In this document: in pieces, positions 1 to 5,487 of the stretch | Layout of the letters: every line of letters starts with the position of its first letter | Position numbering within the stretch: the first letter of the stretch is position 1 | Source: Spirochaetales bacterium | GTDB taxonomy: Bacteria > Spirochaetota > Spirochaetia > JABMQR01 | DNA: 5,487 nt | Direction of reading: 5' to 3' | Assembly: GCA_023139255.1 (NCBI GenBank) | Contig: JAGLNY010000399.1 | Location: 1-5,487, forward strand | The notes under the pieces: generated by a model | What the model was told of the DNA's origin: nothing | Seen by the model: the letters and a program-made list of their open reading frames with translations, nothing else | Database searches by the model: none | Made by a program: the position numbers and the translations under genes

Positions 1-8
1 CAAGCGCT

Positions 9-1703
9 CTATTTGTACTGTTCTGCTATTTCCTTTGCCTCATTTAATACCTTCATATCCCACTCAAGCACCTTGTCGAGGCCAAGCCCTTTAGCCTTTT
101 TCACCATATTTCGGTATATTTGCTGAAATTCCTCTTCATCTTTCGCAAAAACCAGCAGCCAGGAATCGGTTTTAATTATTTCTCCGATTTGTGAGACGAG
201 AATTTGTATTTCATCTGACATAGGAGGCACCACCCCCATCCAAAGCGGCCTGGGTGTGTACATTCCTTTATCTATTAACAAATCAGTTGTAGTTTTGTAG
301 CCGGTAGTTTCCTGCCAATCCTGCATGAGTTTGGTTGGTTCTCGACCTTTGGAGCTCGCCCAATAATTGGAATTCAAAGGAACACCATAAGTAGGGTAAA
401 TAGATGCAAGTGACAGGCCGACTGAATTGATAGTAGATGTACCTTCACCGATTTTTCCGCCTCCCGGAAGATCTTTCCCATTATCAATAATATCCCATCC
501 GTTTTCTGTTACGTAGGGTATGCCGTCTTCATCAAGATCCCAAATAACTCCTTTCGGGCCATTTGTCAGCTGCCAGAGCCCATCGTAGGAATACATATAA
601 TCTACGTAACGCAACGCGGCATCAATCTTCTCTGTTGAAGATGAAATCGCGAACGCCCAAGTCTTTCCAATATTGTTATCTCCTGCAAGAAGAGCCTTGT
701 AACCATTTAAAGATATAGGACGAAAACCCTTAAAATCATCAATATCAGTACGATCAGGTGTATTATACCCTCCGTGAAACCAAGAAAACCAAGAAAACAG
801 CGTACGTCCTTCCTTCGCTTTGCCCCGTGCACTGCCAAAGGTCTGGGTAAGTGAGTCGGGATCCACAAGACCCATCTGGTTTGCATTGAAGTATAACCTA
901 ATCGCACGCATATATTCACTACCCTCATCAAGCATGCTCATGGTCTTACCACTGTTGATATCAACCTGCAAGAATGGTACGTCGCTGGCTAATTGCGCAT
1001 TGGCATCCATACCCAGATATCCAGCAAAATGTGTAGCCATATACATGATATATTGATCCCAGTCTCCCCATATCGAAAAACCATAAACCTTCTGTCCGTC
1101 AGCGTTAACCGGCTCCAACTCCTGCATTTTCTTTAATAACGGTAGAATGTCTTCAAGAACCTTAATCTCCGGCATGCCCAGCTTCTTATAAAGATCCCAA
1201 CGCATATACAGAGCGGGGTTAAGCTCGTCACCTACCCCGCCAGGACCGACATTGTTTGGAATTGCATACGCATTTCCTGTTCCCGCACTGGCTGTGTTAC
1301 GGTAAAACTGCAACGCGACAGAGGCGTTTTTTTGTACATTCGGTAACTTGTCGATATAGTCATCCAGGTTCAATAGGAGATTTGCGCGTACCGCGTCGTC
1401 AACCTGTTTTACTGTTTGGAAAGTTACTACGTCGGGAAGCTCGCCGCCGGCCATCAGTGCCTGCAATTTCTGCAAAGACTGATCTCCCGCAGGAATCACT
1501 TCCAGACGGACTCCGATATCTTTCTCCAGTATTTCTGCCCACCAACCCTCCATAAGACCGGCGGTGTTTGCTGACATTGGAAAAATCTCAAGCGTAACAA
1601 TTTCCTCCGAAGACGCGGACTCCGCTTCCCCGGCAGCAAACACTGCTCCGGAAACAAGAGCCAAGAGACTCCATACGATTACTAATTTTTTCATGATTTT
1701 CAT
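9..1703 (-). CDS. Periplasmic solute-binding protein of a carbohydrate ABC transporter (LplA/family 1-like)
   Basis: Predicted substrate-capturing subunit of the ABC importer encoded just upstream; 564 aa, the large size typical of LplA-like family 1 binding proteins. Residues 1-23 form a signal peptide (basic MKIMKK, hydrophobic core 7-22, VFA|A cleavage site) without a lipobox cysteine, so the mature protein should be soluble in the periplasm. Family-like segments are AGGELPDVV (85-93), YAIPNN (146-151), a YMRWDLYKKLGMPEI stretch (166-180), and an SSSTEKIDAALRYVDYMYS stretch (354-372) resembling the hinge-side helices of sugar-binding proteins. It is rich in Trp and Tyr (for example FSWFSWF, 303-309), which would suit sugar stacking. 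I chose the first ATG because AGGGAGG lies 7 nt upstream; the second Met (residue 4) would be 16 nt away. It is the last gene of the operon, 48 nt after the second permease. The ligand cannot be named from sequence; oligosaccharide is a family-based inference. Confidence 0.93.
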   Translation of the reverse strand: MKIMKKLVIVWSLLALVSGAVFAAGEAESASSEEIVTLEIFPMSANTAGLMEGWWAEILEKDIGVRLEVIPAGDQSLQKLQALMAGGELPDVVTFQTVKQVDDAVRANLLLNLDDYIDKLPNVQKNASVALQFYRNTASAGTGNAYAIPNNVGPGGVGDELNPALYMRWDLYKKLGMPEIKVLEDILPLLKKMQELEPVNADGQKVYGFSIWGDWDQYIMYMATHFAGYLGMDANAQLASDVPFLQVDINSGKTMSMLDEGSEYMRAIRLYFNANQMGLVDPDSLTQTFGSARGKAKEGRTLFSWFSWFHGGYNTPDRTDIDDFKGFRPISLNGYKALLAGDNNIGKTWAFAISSSTEKIDAALRYVDYMYSYDGLWQLTNGPKGVIWDLDEDGIPYVTENGWDIIDNGKDLPGGGKIGEGTSTINSVGLSLASIYPTYGVPLNSNYWASSKGREPTKLMQDWQETTGYKTTTDLLIDKGMYTPRPLWMGVVPPMSDEIQILVSQIGEIIKTDSWLLVFAKDEEEFQQIYRNMVKKAKGLGLDKVLEWDMKVLNEAKEIAEQYK

Positions 1704-1710
1704 AAAAAAT

Positions 1711-1717
1711 CCTCCCT
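1711..1717 (-). promoter_or_regulatory. Strong Shine-Dalgarno of the binding-protein gene
   Basis: The minus strand reads AGGGAGG followed by 7 nt and then ATG at 1703. This is the best ribosome binding site in the window and decides the start codon of the binding protein. It fits the need for more binding protein than permease. Confidence 0.85.
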
Positions 1718-1729
1718 AAAATATTTTTT

Positions 1730-1750
1730 ATCGAACTAATACAGTTCGAT
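1730..1750 (-). promoter_or_regulatory. Intercistronic stem-loop between permease and binding-protein genes
   Basis: On the minus-strand transcript ATCGAACT and AGTTCGAT form a perfect 8-bp stem around a 5-nt loop (GTATT). It begins one base after the stop codon of the upstream permease gene and ends 12 nt before the Shine-Dalgarno of the binding protein. In the direction of transcription the stem is followed by A residues, not a U tract, so it does not look like a terminator of this operon. Stem-loops in the same place in other sugar operons protect or process mRNA to allow differential expression; that role here is inference. Read as DNA it is also an interrupted palindrome that a protein could bind. 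Confidence 0.6.
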
Positions 1751-1751
1751 T

Positions 1752-2654
1752 TTACCCTTTTATGGCGCCGATCATAATCCCTTTTACAAAAAAACGCTGC
1801 ATTATTGGATAAACGATCAGGATCGGCGATACGACAACCATAGTAATGGTCATACGGATTGAGATCGGTGTCAGTAATTCTGATGGGTCTATCAACATTT
1901 GACTGCTTGCATCCATGGACCGCATTGTTGCAGCAATTGCGTAAGCTTTTCTCAAGTACTGGTAGAGCTGAAACTGAAGCGTGAAGAGACGAGAATTCCT
2001 CATTAAAAAAAGAGTATCAAGAAATGCATTCCACTGCCCGACAGCGGTAAAAACCGCGATAGTTGCAATAATAGGCATGGAAAGAGGAAGAATAATACGA
2101 AAAAAGCGAACCAGATATCCTGCACCGTCTATTTGCGCGGACTCTTCCATCGCGGGAGAAATGCTCTCTATGAAGGTTTTAAATAGTATTACATAGAAGG
2201 GAACAACAATACCCGGCAGTACATACGCCCAGAAGTTGTTAACCAACCCAAGGTTTTTCATATTGATAAACCACGGGATAATACCTGCATTAAAGTACAT
2301 TGTTATTATTACAAACCGGTACCACAGTTTCCTCCGCCACATTTCCCGTTTACCTAGTGTGTATCCGAGAAAAGAGGAGCCAATGAGCGTGAAGAGAGTT
2401 CCCAATACTGTTCTTGCCAAAGAGATAAACGCCGATTGCCCTATTCCCCTTAACTGCAGTACCTTTATATAGTTCTGGAAATGAATGCCTACAGGTCTAT
2501 AAACTATTTTGCCTAGAGACGCAAGCTCATTGTCGCTTATTGAATTGATGAAAATATAGTAGAAGGGGAATACACATAACAATGTAAAAAGCGTAAGTGC
2601 TGCATAGTTGACGATATTGAAAGTAACCTCTCCGATTGATATCTGCTTTCTCAT
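1752..2654 (-). CDS. Carbohydrate ABC transporter permease, LplC/YtcP type
   Basis: Inner-membrane subunit forming half of the translocation channel of the importer. The 300 aa show about six hydrophobic segments (roughly 14-36, 74-96, 113-132, 140-160, 190-212 and 265-285). The cytoplasmic EAA loop that contacts the ATPase is at 170-190, reading EESAQIDGAGY and ending ILP, with the conserved DGA and final Pro intact. The C-terminus QRFFVKGIMIGAIKG closely matches the ending I know for LplC/YtcP proteins, and the length is normal for the family. The start codon overlaps the stop codon of the preceding permease gene (ATGA, 2651-2654), so translation is probably coupled; the only Shine-Dalgarno-like stretch is GGGG about 10 nt upstream. 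Partners are the LplB-type permease, the binding protein and an ATPase not encoded here. Confidence 0.95.
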   Translation of the reverse strand: MRKQISIGEVTFNIVNYAALTLFTLLCVFPFYYIFINSISDNELASLGKIVYRPVGIHFQNYIKVLQLRGIGQSAFISLARTVLGTLFTLIGSSFLGYTLGKREMWRRKLWYRFVIITMYFNAGIIPWFINMKNLGLVNNFWAYVLPGIVVPFYVILFKTFIESISPAMEESAQIDGAGYLVRFFRIILPLSMPIIATIAVFTAVGQWNAFLDTLFLMRNSRLFTLQFQLYQYLRKAYAIAATMRSMDASSQMLIDPSELLTPISIRMTITMVVVSPILIVYPIMQRFFVKGIMIGAIKG

Positions 2655-3601
2655 ATTATTGTTTCCCCGCGGACGTATTTGGACATACGGTTTGCCGTAA
2701 AAAGGAGGGCAATACTGACCGCCGATTTTAGTATACTCACGGCCGTTGCAAAGGAAATATTCTGCCCCACCATTCCCTGGTTGTAGACATACAGATCAAG
2801 GACCTCGATATATGCTCTATTCATTGGGTTTTCAAAGATAAAAAATTGTTCCATGCCGTTGTTGATAAAATTCGCAATTGTAAGCAGAAGCAGAACAAAA
2901 TACGTGGGAAGAATACCTGGTATTGTAATATGCCATATGCGGCGGAAGCGTCCGGCGCCATCAACAGTAGCGGCTTCATAGAGTTGCGGATCGATGGAGG
3001 CCATTGCCGCAAGATACATAATCGCCCCCCAACCCAGCCCCTTCCAGATGGCGTAACCCTGCATTGTCAACCACACATGATTTTTCGAAGCCAAAAAATT
3101 TATTTCTGTTTCTATTAAATTAAATGAGATTAATAAACGGTTCACAAAACCATCTCCCACTGAAAACATGGAGTACATTACTGAAAACACCAAAATCCAA
3201 CTAATAAAGTTTGGAAGAGTAGTCAGCGTCTGCATGATGCGCCGGTAGGAGTTGGAGCGTATCTCGGTTAGAAGAATTGCGAACAACACAGGAAGGAACG
3301 ACGAAAGAATATTCAGGAAGCTCATAGCAAACGTATTGCGCATTACACGGAGCAGTTCGCCGGCTGCTACAGGATTATTTACAAGTGAAGCAAAATGTTT
3401 TAATCCGACGAAGTCACAGTCCCATAAACTTAATCCTGCCCGGTAATCAAAAAAAGCGTAAATCCAACCATACAGCGGGAGATAGGCGAAAATAAATACA
3501 ACGGCCAGGAACGGTAGTGACATTAAAAAAAGCTTGACGGGAGGTTGAAGGGTATTGTCCCGGTGTTTATTTTTCTGGTTTGCACTTATAAAACTTATCA
3601 T
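2651..3601 (-). CDS. Carbohydrate ABC transporter permease, LplB/YteP type
   Basis: First gene of the transporter operon and the other half of the membrane channel. The 316 aa have a hydrophilic N-terminal tail (1-23) and about six membrane segments (near 24-47, 91-112, 130-150, 183-203, 231-250 and 284-304). The EAA loop is at 209-228, reading EAATVDGAGRFRRIWHITIP, with every hallmark position intact. The early segment YLPLYGWIYAFFDYR (40-54) resembles the 'KYxPMYGxxxAFkdf' region of LplB/YteP proteins. The ATG is the first possible start, since an in-frame TAG lies 18 nt upstream with no GTG or TTG between. No good Shine-Dalgarno precedes it; the internal Met27 also lacks one and would remove the normal N-terminal tail. 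The gene is transcribed divergently from the response regulator across a 166-bp gap, which suggests control by that regulator. Confidence 0.94.
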   Translation of the reverse strand: MISFISANQKNKHRDNTLQPPVKLFLMSLPFLAVVFIFAYLPLYGWIYAFFDYRAGLSLWDCDFVGLKHFASLVNNPVAAGELLRVMRNTFAMSFLNILSSFLPVLFAILLTEIRSNSYRRIMQTLTTLPNFISWILVFSVMYSMFSVGDGFVNRLLISFNLIETEINFLASKNHVWLTMQGYAIWKGLGWGAIMYLAAMASIDPQLYEAATVDGAGRFRRIWHITIPGILPTYFVLLLLTIANFINNGMEQFFIFENPMNRAYIEVLDLYVYNQGMVGQNISFATAVSILKSAVSIALLFTANRMSKYVRGETII

Positions 3602-3608
3602 GTGTAAT

Positions 3609-3618
3609 ACTGTACAGT
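3609..3618. promoter_or_regulatory. 10-bp palindrome near the transporter start (possible operator)
   Basis: ACTGTACAGT is a perfect 10-bp palindrome. It lies 8 to 17 bases upstream of the first permease ATG and just downstream of the predicted -10 element, so it would sit in the 5' untranslated region. A protein bound here could block transcription or early elongation. A 10-bp palindrome alone is weak evidence, and no regulator can be assigned to it. Confidence 0.25.
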
Positions 3619-3631
3619 GCTAATAACCAGC

Positions 3632-3642
3632 AGTATATAACA
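3632..3642 (-). promoter_or_regulatory. Predicted -10 region of the transporter operon promoter
   Basis: The minus strand reads TGTTATATACT. It holds TATACT (3637 down to 3632, five of six matches to the sigma-70 -10) and also an overlapping extended -10 form, TG-N-TATATA. The hexamer ends 30 nt before the permease ATG, predicting a 5' leader of about 23 nt. The -35 position at 17-bp spacing reads ACAATG, a very poor match, as expected for a promoter that needs an activator. This is a by-eye prediction. Confidence 0.4.
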
Positions 3643-3679
3643 ATAATTACGTATCATTGTAGAAATTCACAAAACCGGG

Positions 3680-3695
3680 AAATAGATATCTATTT
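3680..3695. promoter_or_regulatory. Perfect 16-bp palindrome in the divergent control region
   Basis: AAATAGATATCTATTT is a perfect 16-bp palindrome lying between the two predicted promoters. Its centre is about 62 bp upstream of the predicted transporter transcription start and its right edge is 3 bp from the TTGACT -35 of the regulator gene. That placement would suit activation of the transporter and autoregulation of the regulator gene. AraC-type regulators more often use direct repeats, and a GAAAT pentamer recurs at 3662, 3679 and 3705, so the true site may be larger or different. A short T run follows on the plus strand, but the AT-only stem tips and the lack of an upstream rightward gene argue against a terminator. 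Confidence 0.45.
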
Positions 3696-3698
3696 TTT

Positions 3699-3727
3699 TT
3701 GACTGAAATCCGTTAATTTATTAATTA
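3699..3727 (+). promoter_or_regulatory. Predicted promoter of the response regulator gene
   Basis: TTGACT (3699-3704) matches the sigma-70 -35 at five of six positions. At 16-17 bp spacing lies the AT-rich stretch TTAATTA (3721-3727), a poor -10 match. The hexamer TTAATT recurs at 3713, 3721 and 3735, so the exact -10 is uncertain. A start near 3734 would give a leader of about 34 nt. Confidence 0.4.
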
Positions 3728-3755
3728 GGGGAGATTAATTTGCATCACGCCTCTT

Positions 3756-3762
3756 AAAGGGG
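3756..3762 (+). promoter_or_regulatory. Shine-Dalgarno of the response regulator gene
   Basis: AAAGGGG lies 5 nt before the ATG at 3768. The spacing is slightly short but acceptable, and it supports this start codon, which also places the receiver motif VDDE at the normal distance from the N-terminus. Confidence 0.6.
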
Positions 3763-3767
3763 TTTCC

Positions 3768-5342
3768 ATGTACAATGTTTTAATTGTTGATGACGAATTG
3801 GCTGTATTCCGCGGTCTCGAAAACATTCTATGCTGGGAAGAGTTCGGCCTGGAAATTGTTGCCAAAGCAAAGAACGGCCGTACCGCATTAGATGCTATCA
3901 GCAAACATGAGATTGATTTACTTATTACTGATATCAGAATGCCCGGCATGTCCGGTATTGAATTGATAAAAAAAGTTACAGAAATTCAACCAAAAATATA
4001 CACAATAATTCTAAGTGCCCATGATGAGTTTGAATATGTTAAGGAAGCATTACAGCTTGGAGTAGAAAACTACCTGCTTAAGCCGTTGAACCGTAAGGAG
4101 CTGTCTTCGACCCTGGAAAAAACAATCGAAAACATGAACCGTGAAAAGAGCCAACGGCTTAACTATCATGGTGATATCCAAAACTTCAGGGAAAATTTAC
4201 TGAACAGGTGGGTAAATGGGACTATTGAGAACTATGAGCTTACCGAACGGGCGGAATTGGCTCAGCTCAACTTAACAGCACATGAATACGTTGTCGTAAT
4301 CATTAGAATTATTGCTGACGACGATCTTCCCGAACCATCAGCAATATGCGATCTGCACAATATTCTTAAGCAGAGTTTTCAGAACCGTTTTACAGAATAC
4401 AATTTCATCAACTCTGTGAATCAAATAATCATGCTGTTTTATGGTAAAAACCTTCAGGAGCAAATCGGTACTATTCGTGAAATGATCGGAAGATGCTTAA
4501 CACGTTTTGCAGAGAAAGCAAAAGAAAAGACCTTCGCATCTATCGGCAAAATAGTCAGGACAAGCCGGGAAGCACATGAAAGCTATCGTTCAGCTGTAAT
4601 GCTTCAGGGGTACAGTTTCCTGCGTTCATCGAATAGTGTAATAGTAGATGAACCCGCTACTGGATCCGTAAATACAAAACTTAAGAAAAATAATTTGGAT
4701 CTGGTTAAACTGGAACTCTTAATCCGGACGGGAGACATTAAAGAATCCTGTGAATTTATCAAAGGGATTATTTCCCGGATAAATACCGATGTTCACTCAT
4801 TGCAGCAGGCAAAAGCAGCACTCCTTGAATTGATATTTTATATAATAATGCCGATCCATGATGTTATCGATCATAATAAAAATCTACCTGAAGCCTTTAA
4901 ACTTTTATTATCAGAATTCGAGAATGTCAGTACGTATGAAGCTCTTCTATCATGCCTGACTACAGTTGTCACCAAGGCTATTGAATATATTCATAGGAGG
5001 GAAGAACTCCTAAGCCCGCTTATACAGTATATTGTAAAAGAAATTCAAGACAATTATGCCACCCCGATGTCCCTGAAAACACTAGCAGCAAAATACAGGA
5101 TCAGCCCGTCATACTTAGGGCAGCTTTTCAGGAATGAGACAGGGGAACTGTTTACTACCTATATAAACAAGATCCGGATGGAAAACGCGGAGGAATTGAT
5201 CCGGACAACCAGCCATAAGATGAATGAAATAGCGATGCTGACGGGTTATGAGAATATCAGTTATTTTCACCGTATTTTTAAAAACACATACGGTATTTCC
5301 CCTGCGGAATATCAACGAAAAATAATTACTCTGGATAATTAA
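3768..5342 (+). CDS. YesN-type response regulator with AraC-family DNA-binding domain
   Basis: Cytoplasmic transcription factor of a two-component system, 524 aa, normal for YesN-type regulators. The receiver domain (about 1-122) has all active-site residues: acidic pair D8/D9, phospho-acceptor D55 in LLITDIRMPGMSG, S83 in ILSAHDE, and K105 in YLLKP. The middle region (about 130-410) is the poorly conserved linker of the family and includes an ESYRSAVMLQGYSFLRSS stretch (271-288) like the 'A..ALKYRFFLG' segment of YesN relatives. The C-terminal AraC/XylS domain (about 416-518) has two helix-turn-helix units: SLKTLAAKYRISPSYLGQLF (435-454), then KMNEIAMLTGYENISYFHRIF (484-504, paraphrased as the MNEIA...GYENISYFHRIFK helix pair) ending GISPAEYQR. 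Its divergent position suggests it controls the sugar transporter operon, probably by activation. The usual partner, a YesM-type sensor histidine kinase, is not in the window. Confidence 0.95.
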   Translation: MYNVLIVDDELAVFRGLENILCWEEFGLEIVAKAKNGRTALDAISKHEIDLLITDIRMPGMSGIELIKKVTEIQPKIYTIILSAHDEFEYVKEALQLGVENYLLKPLNRKELSSTLEKTIENMNREKSQRLNYHGDIQNFRENLLNRWVNGTIENYELTERAELAQLNLTAHEYVVVIIRIIADDDLPEPSAICDLHNILKQSFQNRFTEYNFINSVNQIIMLFYGKNLQEQIGTIREMIGRCLTRFAEKAKEKTFASIGKIVRTSREAHESYRSAVMLQGYSFLRSSNSVIVDEPATGSVNTKLKKNNLDLVKLELLIRTGDIKESCEFIKGIISRINTDVHSLQQAKAALLELIFYIIMPIHDVIDHNKNLPEAFKLLLSEFENVSTYEALLSCLTTVVTKAIEYIHRREELLSPLIQYIVKEIQDNYATPMSLKTLAAKYRISPSYLGQLFRNETGELFTTYINKIRMENAEELIRTTSHKMNEIAMLTGYENISYFHRIFKNTYGISPAEYQRKIITLDN

Positions 5343-5487
5343 TTCACTCAACCCAATTCGACTATTAACTTTTCTGCAAATAGAGTAATACTACCTAATG
5401 AATGGACAAAAAAGAGAGAAGATTAAAACTGGATTGAAAGTAGCGGCAAGTTAACTGGGGGCGTTGTAAGTAATATATTGACAAAAT
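5343..5487. other. Non-coding tail after the regulator gene, with a terminal TTGACA
   Basis: I see no convincing gene or GC-rich terminator hairpin in this stretch. An 18-codon reading frame at 5398-5454 has no ribosome binding site and is probably chance. A perfect sigma-70 -35 hexamer, TTGACA, occupies 5478-5483 on the plus strand; its -10 would lie beyond the window, so it may mark the promoter of a following rightward gene. The spacing alone cannot show this. Confidence 0.35.

Noticed and set aside
777..798. Period-9 tandem repeat (unit aaaccaaga, about 2.4 copies) inside the binding-protein gene
   Set aside because: It is in frame and encodes FSWFSWF; a short in-frame repeat in a coding region does not indicate a separate element.
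1256..1555. 99-codon plus-strand open frame opposite the binding-protein gene
   Set aside because: It is antisense to a confidently identified gene, and its translation shows no domain-like character (many Arg, Pro and His).
3680..3700. Palindrome plus T-run as a possible intrinsic terminator on the plus strand
   Set aside because: The stem is AT-rich with no loop, and no rightward gene lies upstream to be terminated; an operator is more plausible.
4994..5012. TAGGAG...CTCCTA inverted repeat with an AGGAGG Shine-Dalgarno-like core inside the regulator gene
   Set aside because: It lies within an intact coding region, no start codon follows at a suitable distance, and the 6-bp stem could occur by chance.
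5398..5454. 18-codon reading frame (MNGQKREKIKTGLKVAAS) after the regulator gene
   Set aside because: There is no ribosome binding site, it is very short, and it shows no recognisable motif; chance is the simpler explanation.

Overview
The window looks like part of a carbohydrate-uptake locus from a diderm, moderately AT-rich bacterium, most likely a spirochaete (Spirochaetota). The best clue is the binding protein. It carries a signal-peptidase-I leader ending VFA|AGEAES with no lipobox cysteine, a style I associate with Sphaerochaeta, Spirochaeta and Treponema solute-binding proteins. The Firmicute relatives of this family are usually lipoproteins. The phylum assignment is inference from sequence style, not from a search.

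Layout: three genes run leftward on the minus strand from about 3601 to 9, in the order LplB-type permease, LplC/YtcP-type permease, large (564 aa) extracellular solute-binding protein. The two permeases overlap by four bases (ATGA), and the binding-protein gene follows after a 48-nt gap that holds a perfect 8-bp stem-loop and a strong Shine-Dalgarno sequence. A 166-bp divergent intergenic region (3602-3767) separates this operon from a rightward gene (3768-5342) for a YesN-type response regulator (receiver domain plus C-terminal AraC-type DNA-binding domain). The last 145 bp hold no convincing gene, but a perfect TTGACA hexamer ends 4 bases before the window edge and may belong to the promoter of the next gene.

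Working model: the binding protein captures an oligosaccharide (or similar ligand) in the periplasm and delivers it to the permease heterodimer. Transport needs an ATPase encoded elsewhere, because none is present here. The phosphorylated regulator probably controls the divergent transporter operon through sites in the shared intergenic region, which contains a perfect 16-bp palindrome between the two predicted promoters. The partner sensor kinase (YesM type) usually found beside such regulators is not in the window.

I found no mobile element, CRISPR array, RNA gene or phage feature. All four genes are intact members of known families. I see no evidence for a wholly new system; what merits a second look is the regulatory DNA and the missing partners (kinase, ATPase).
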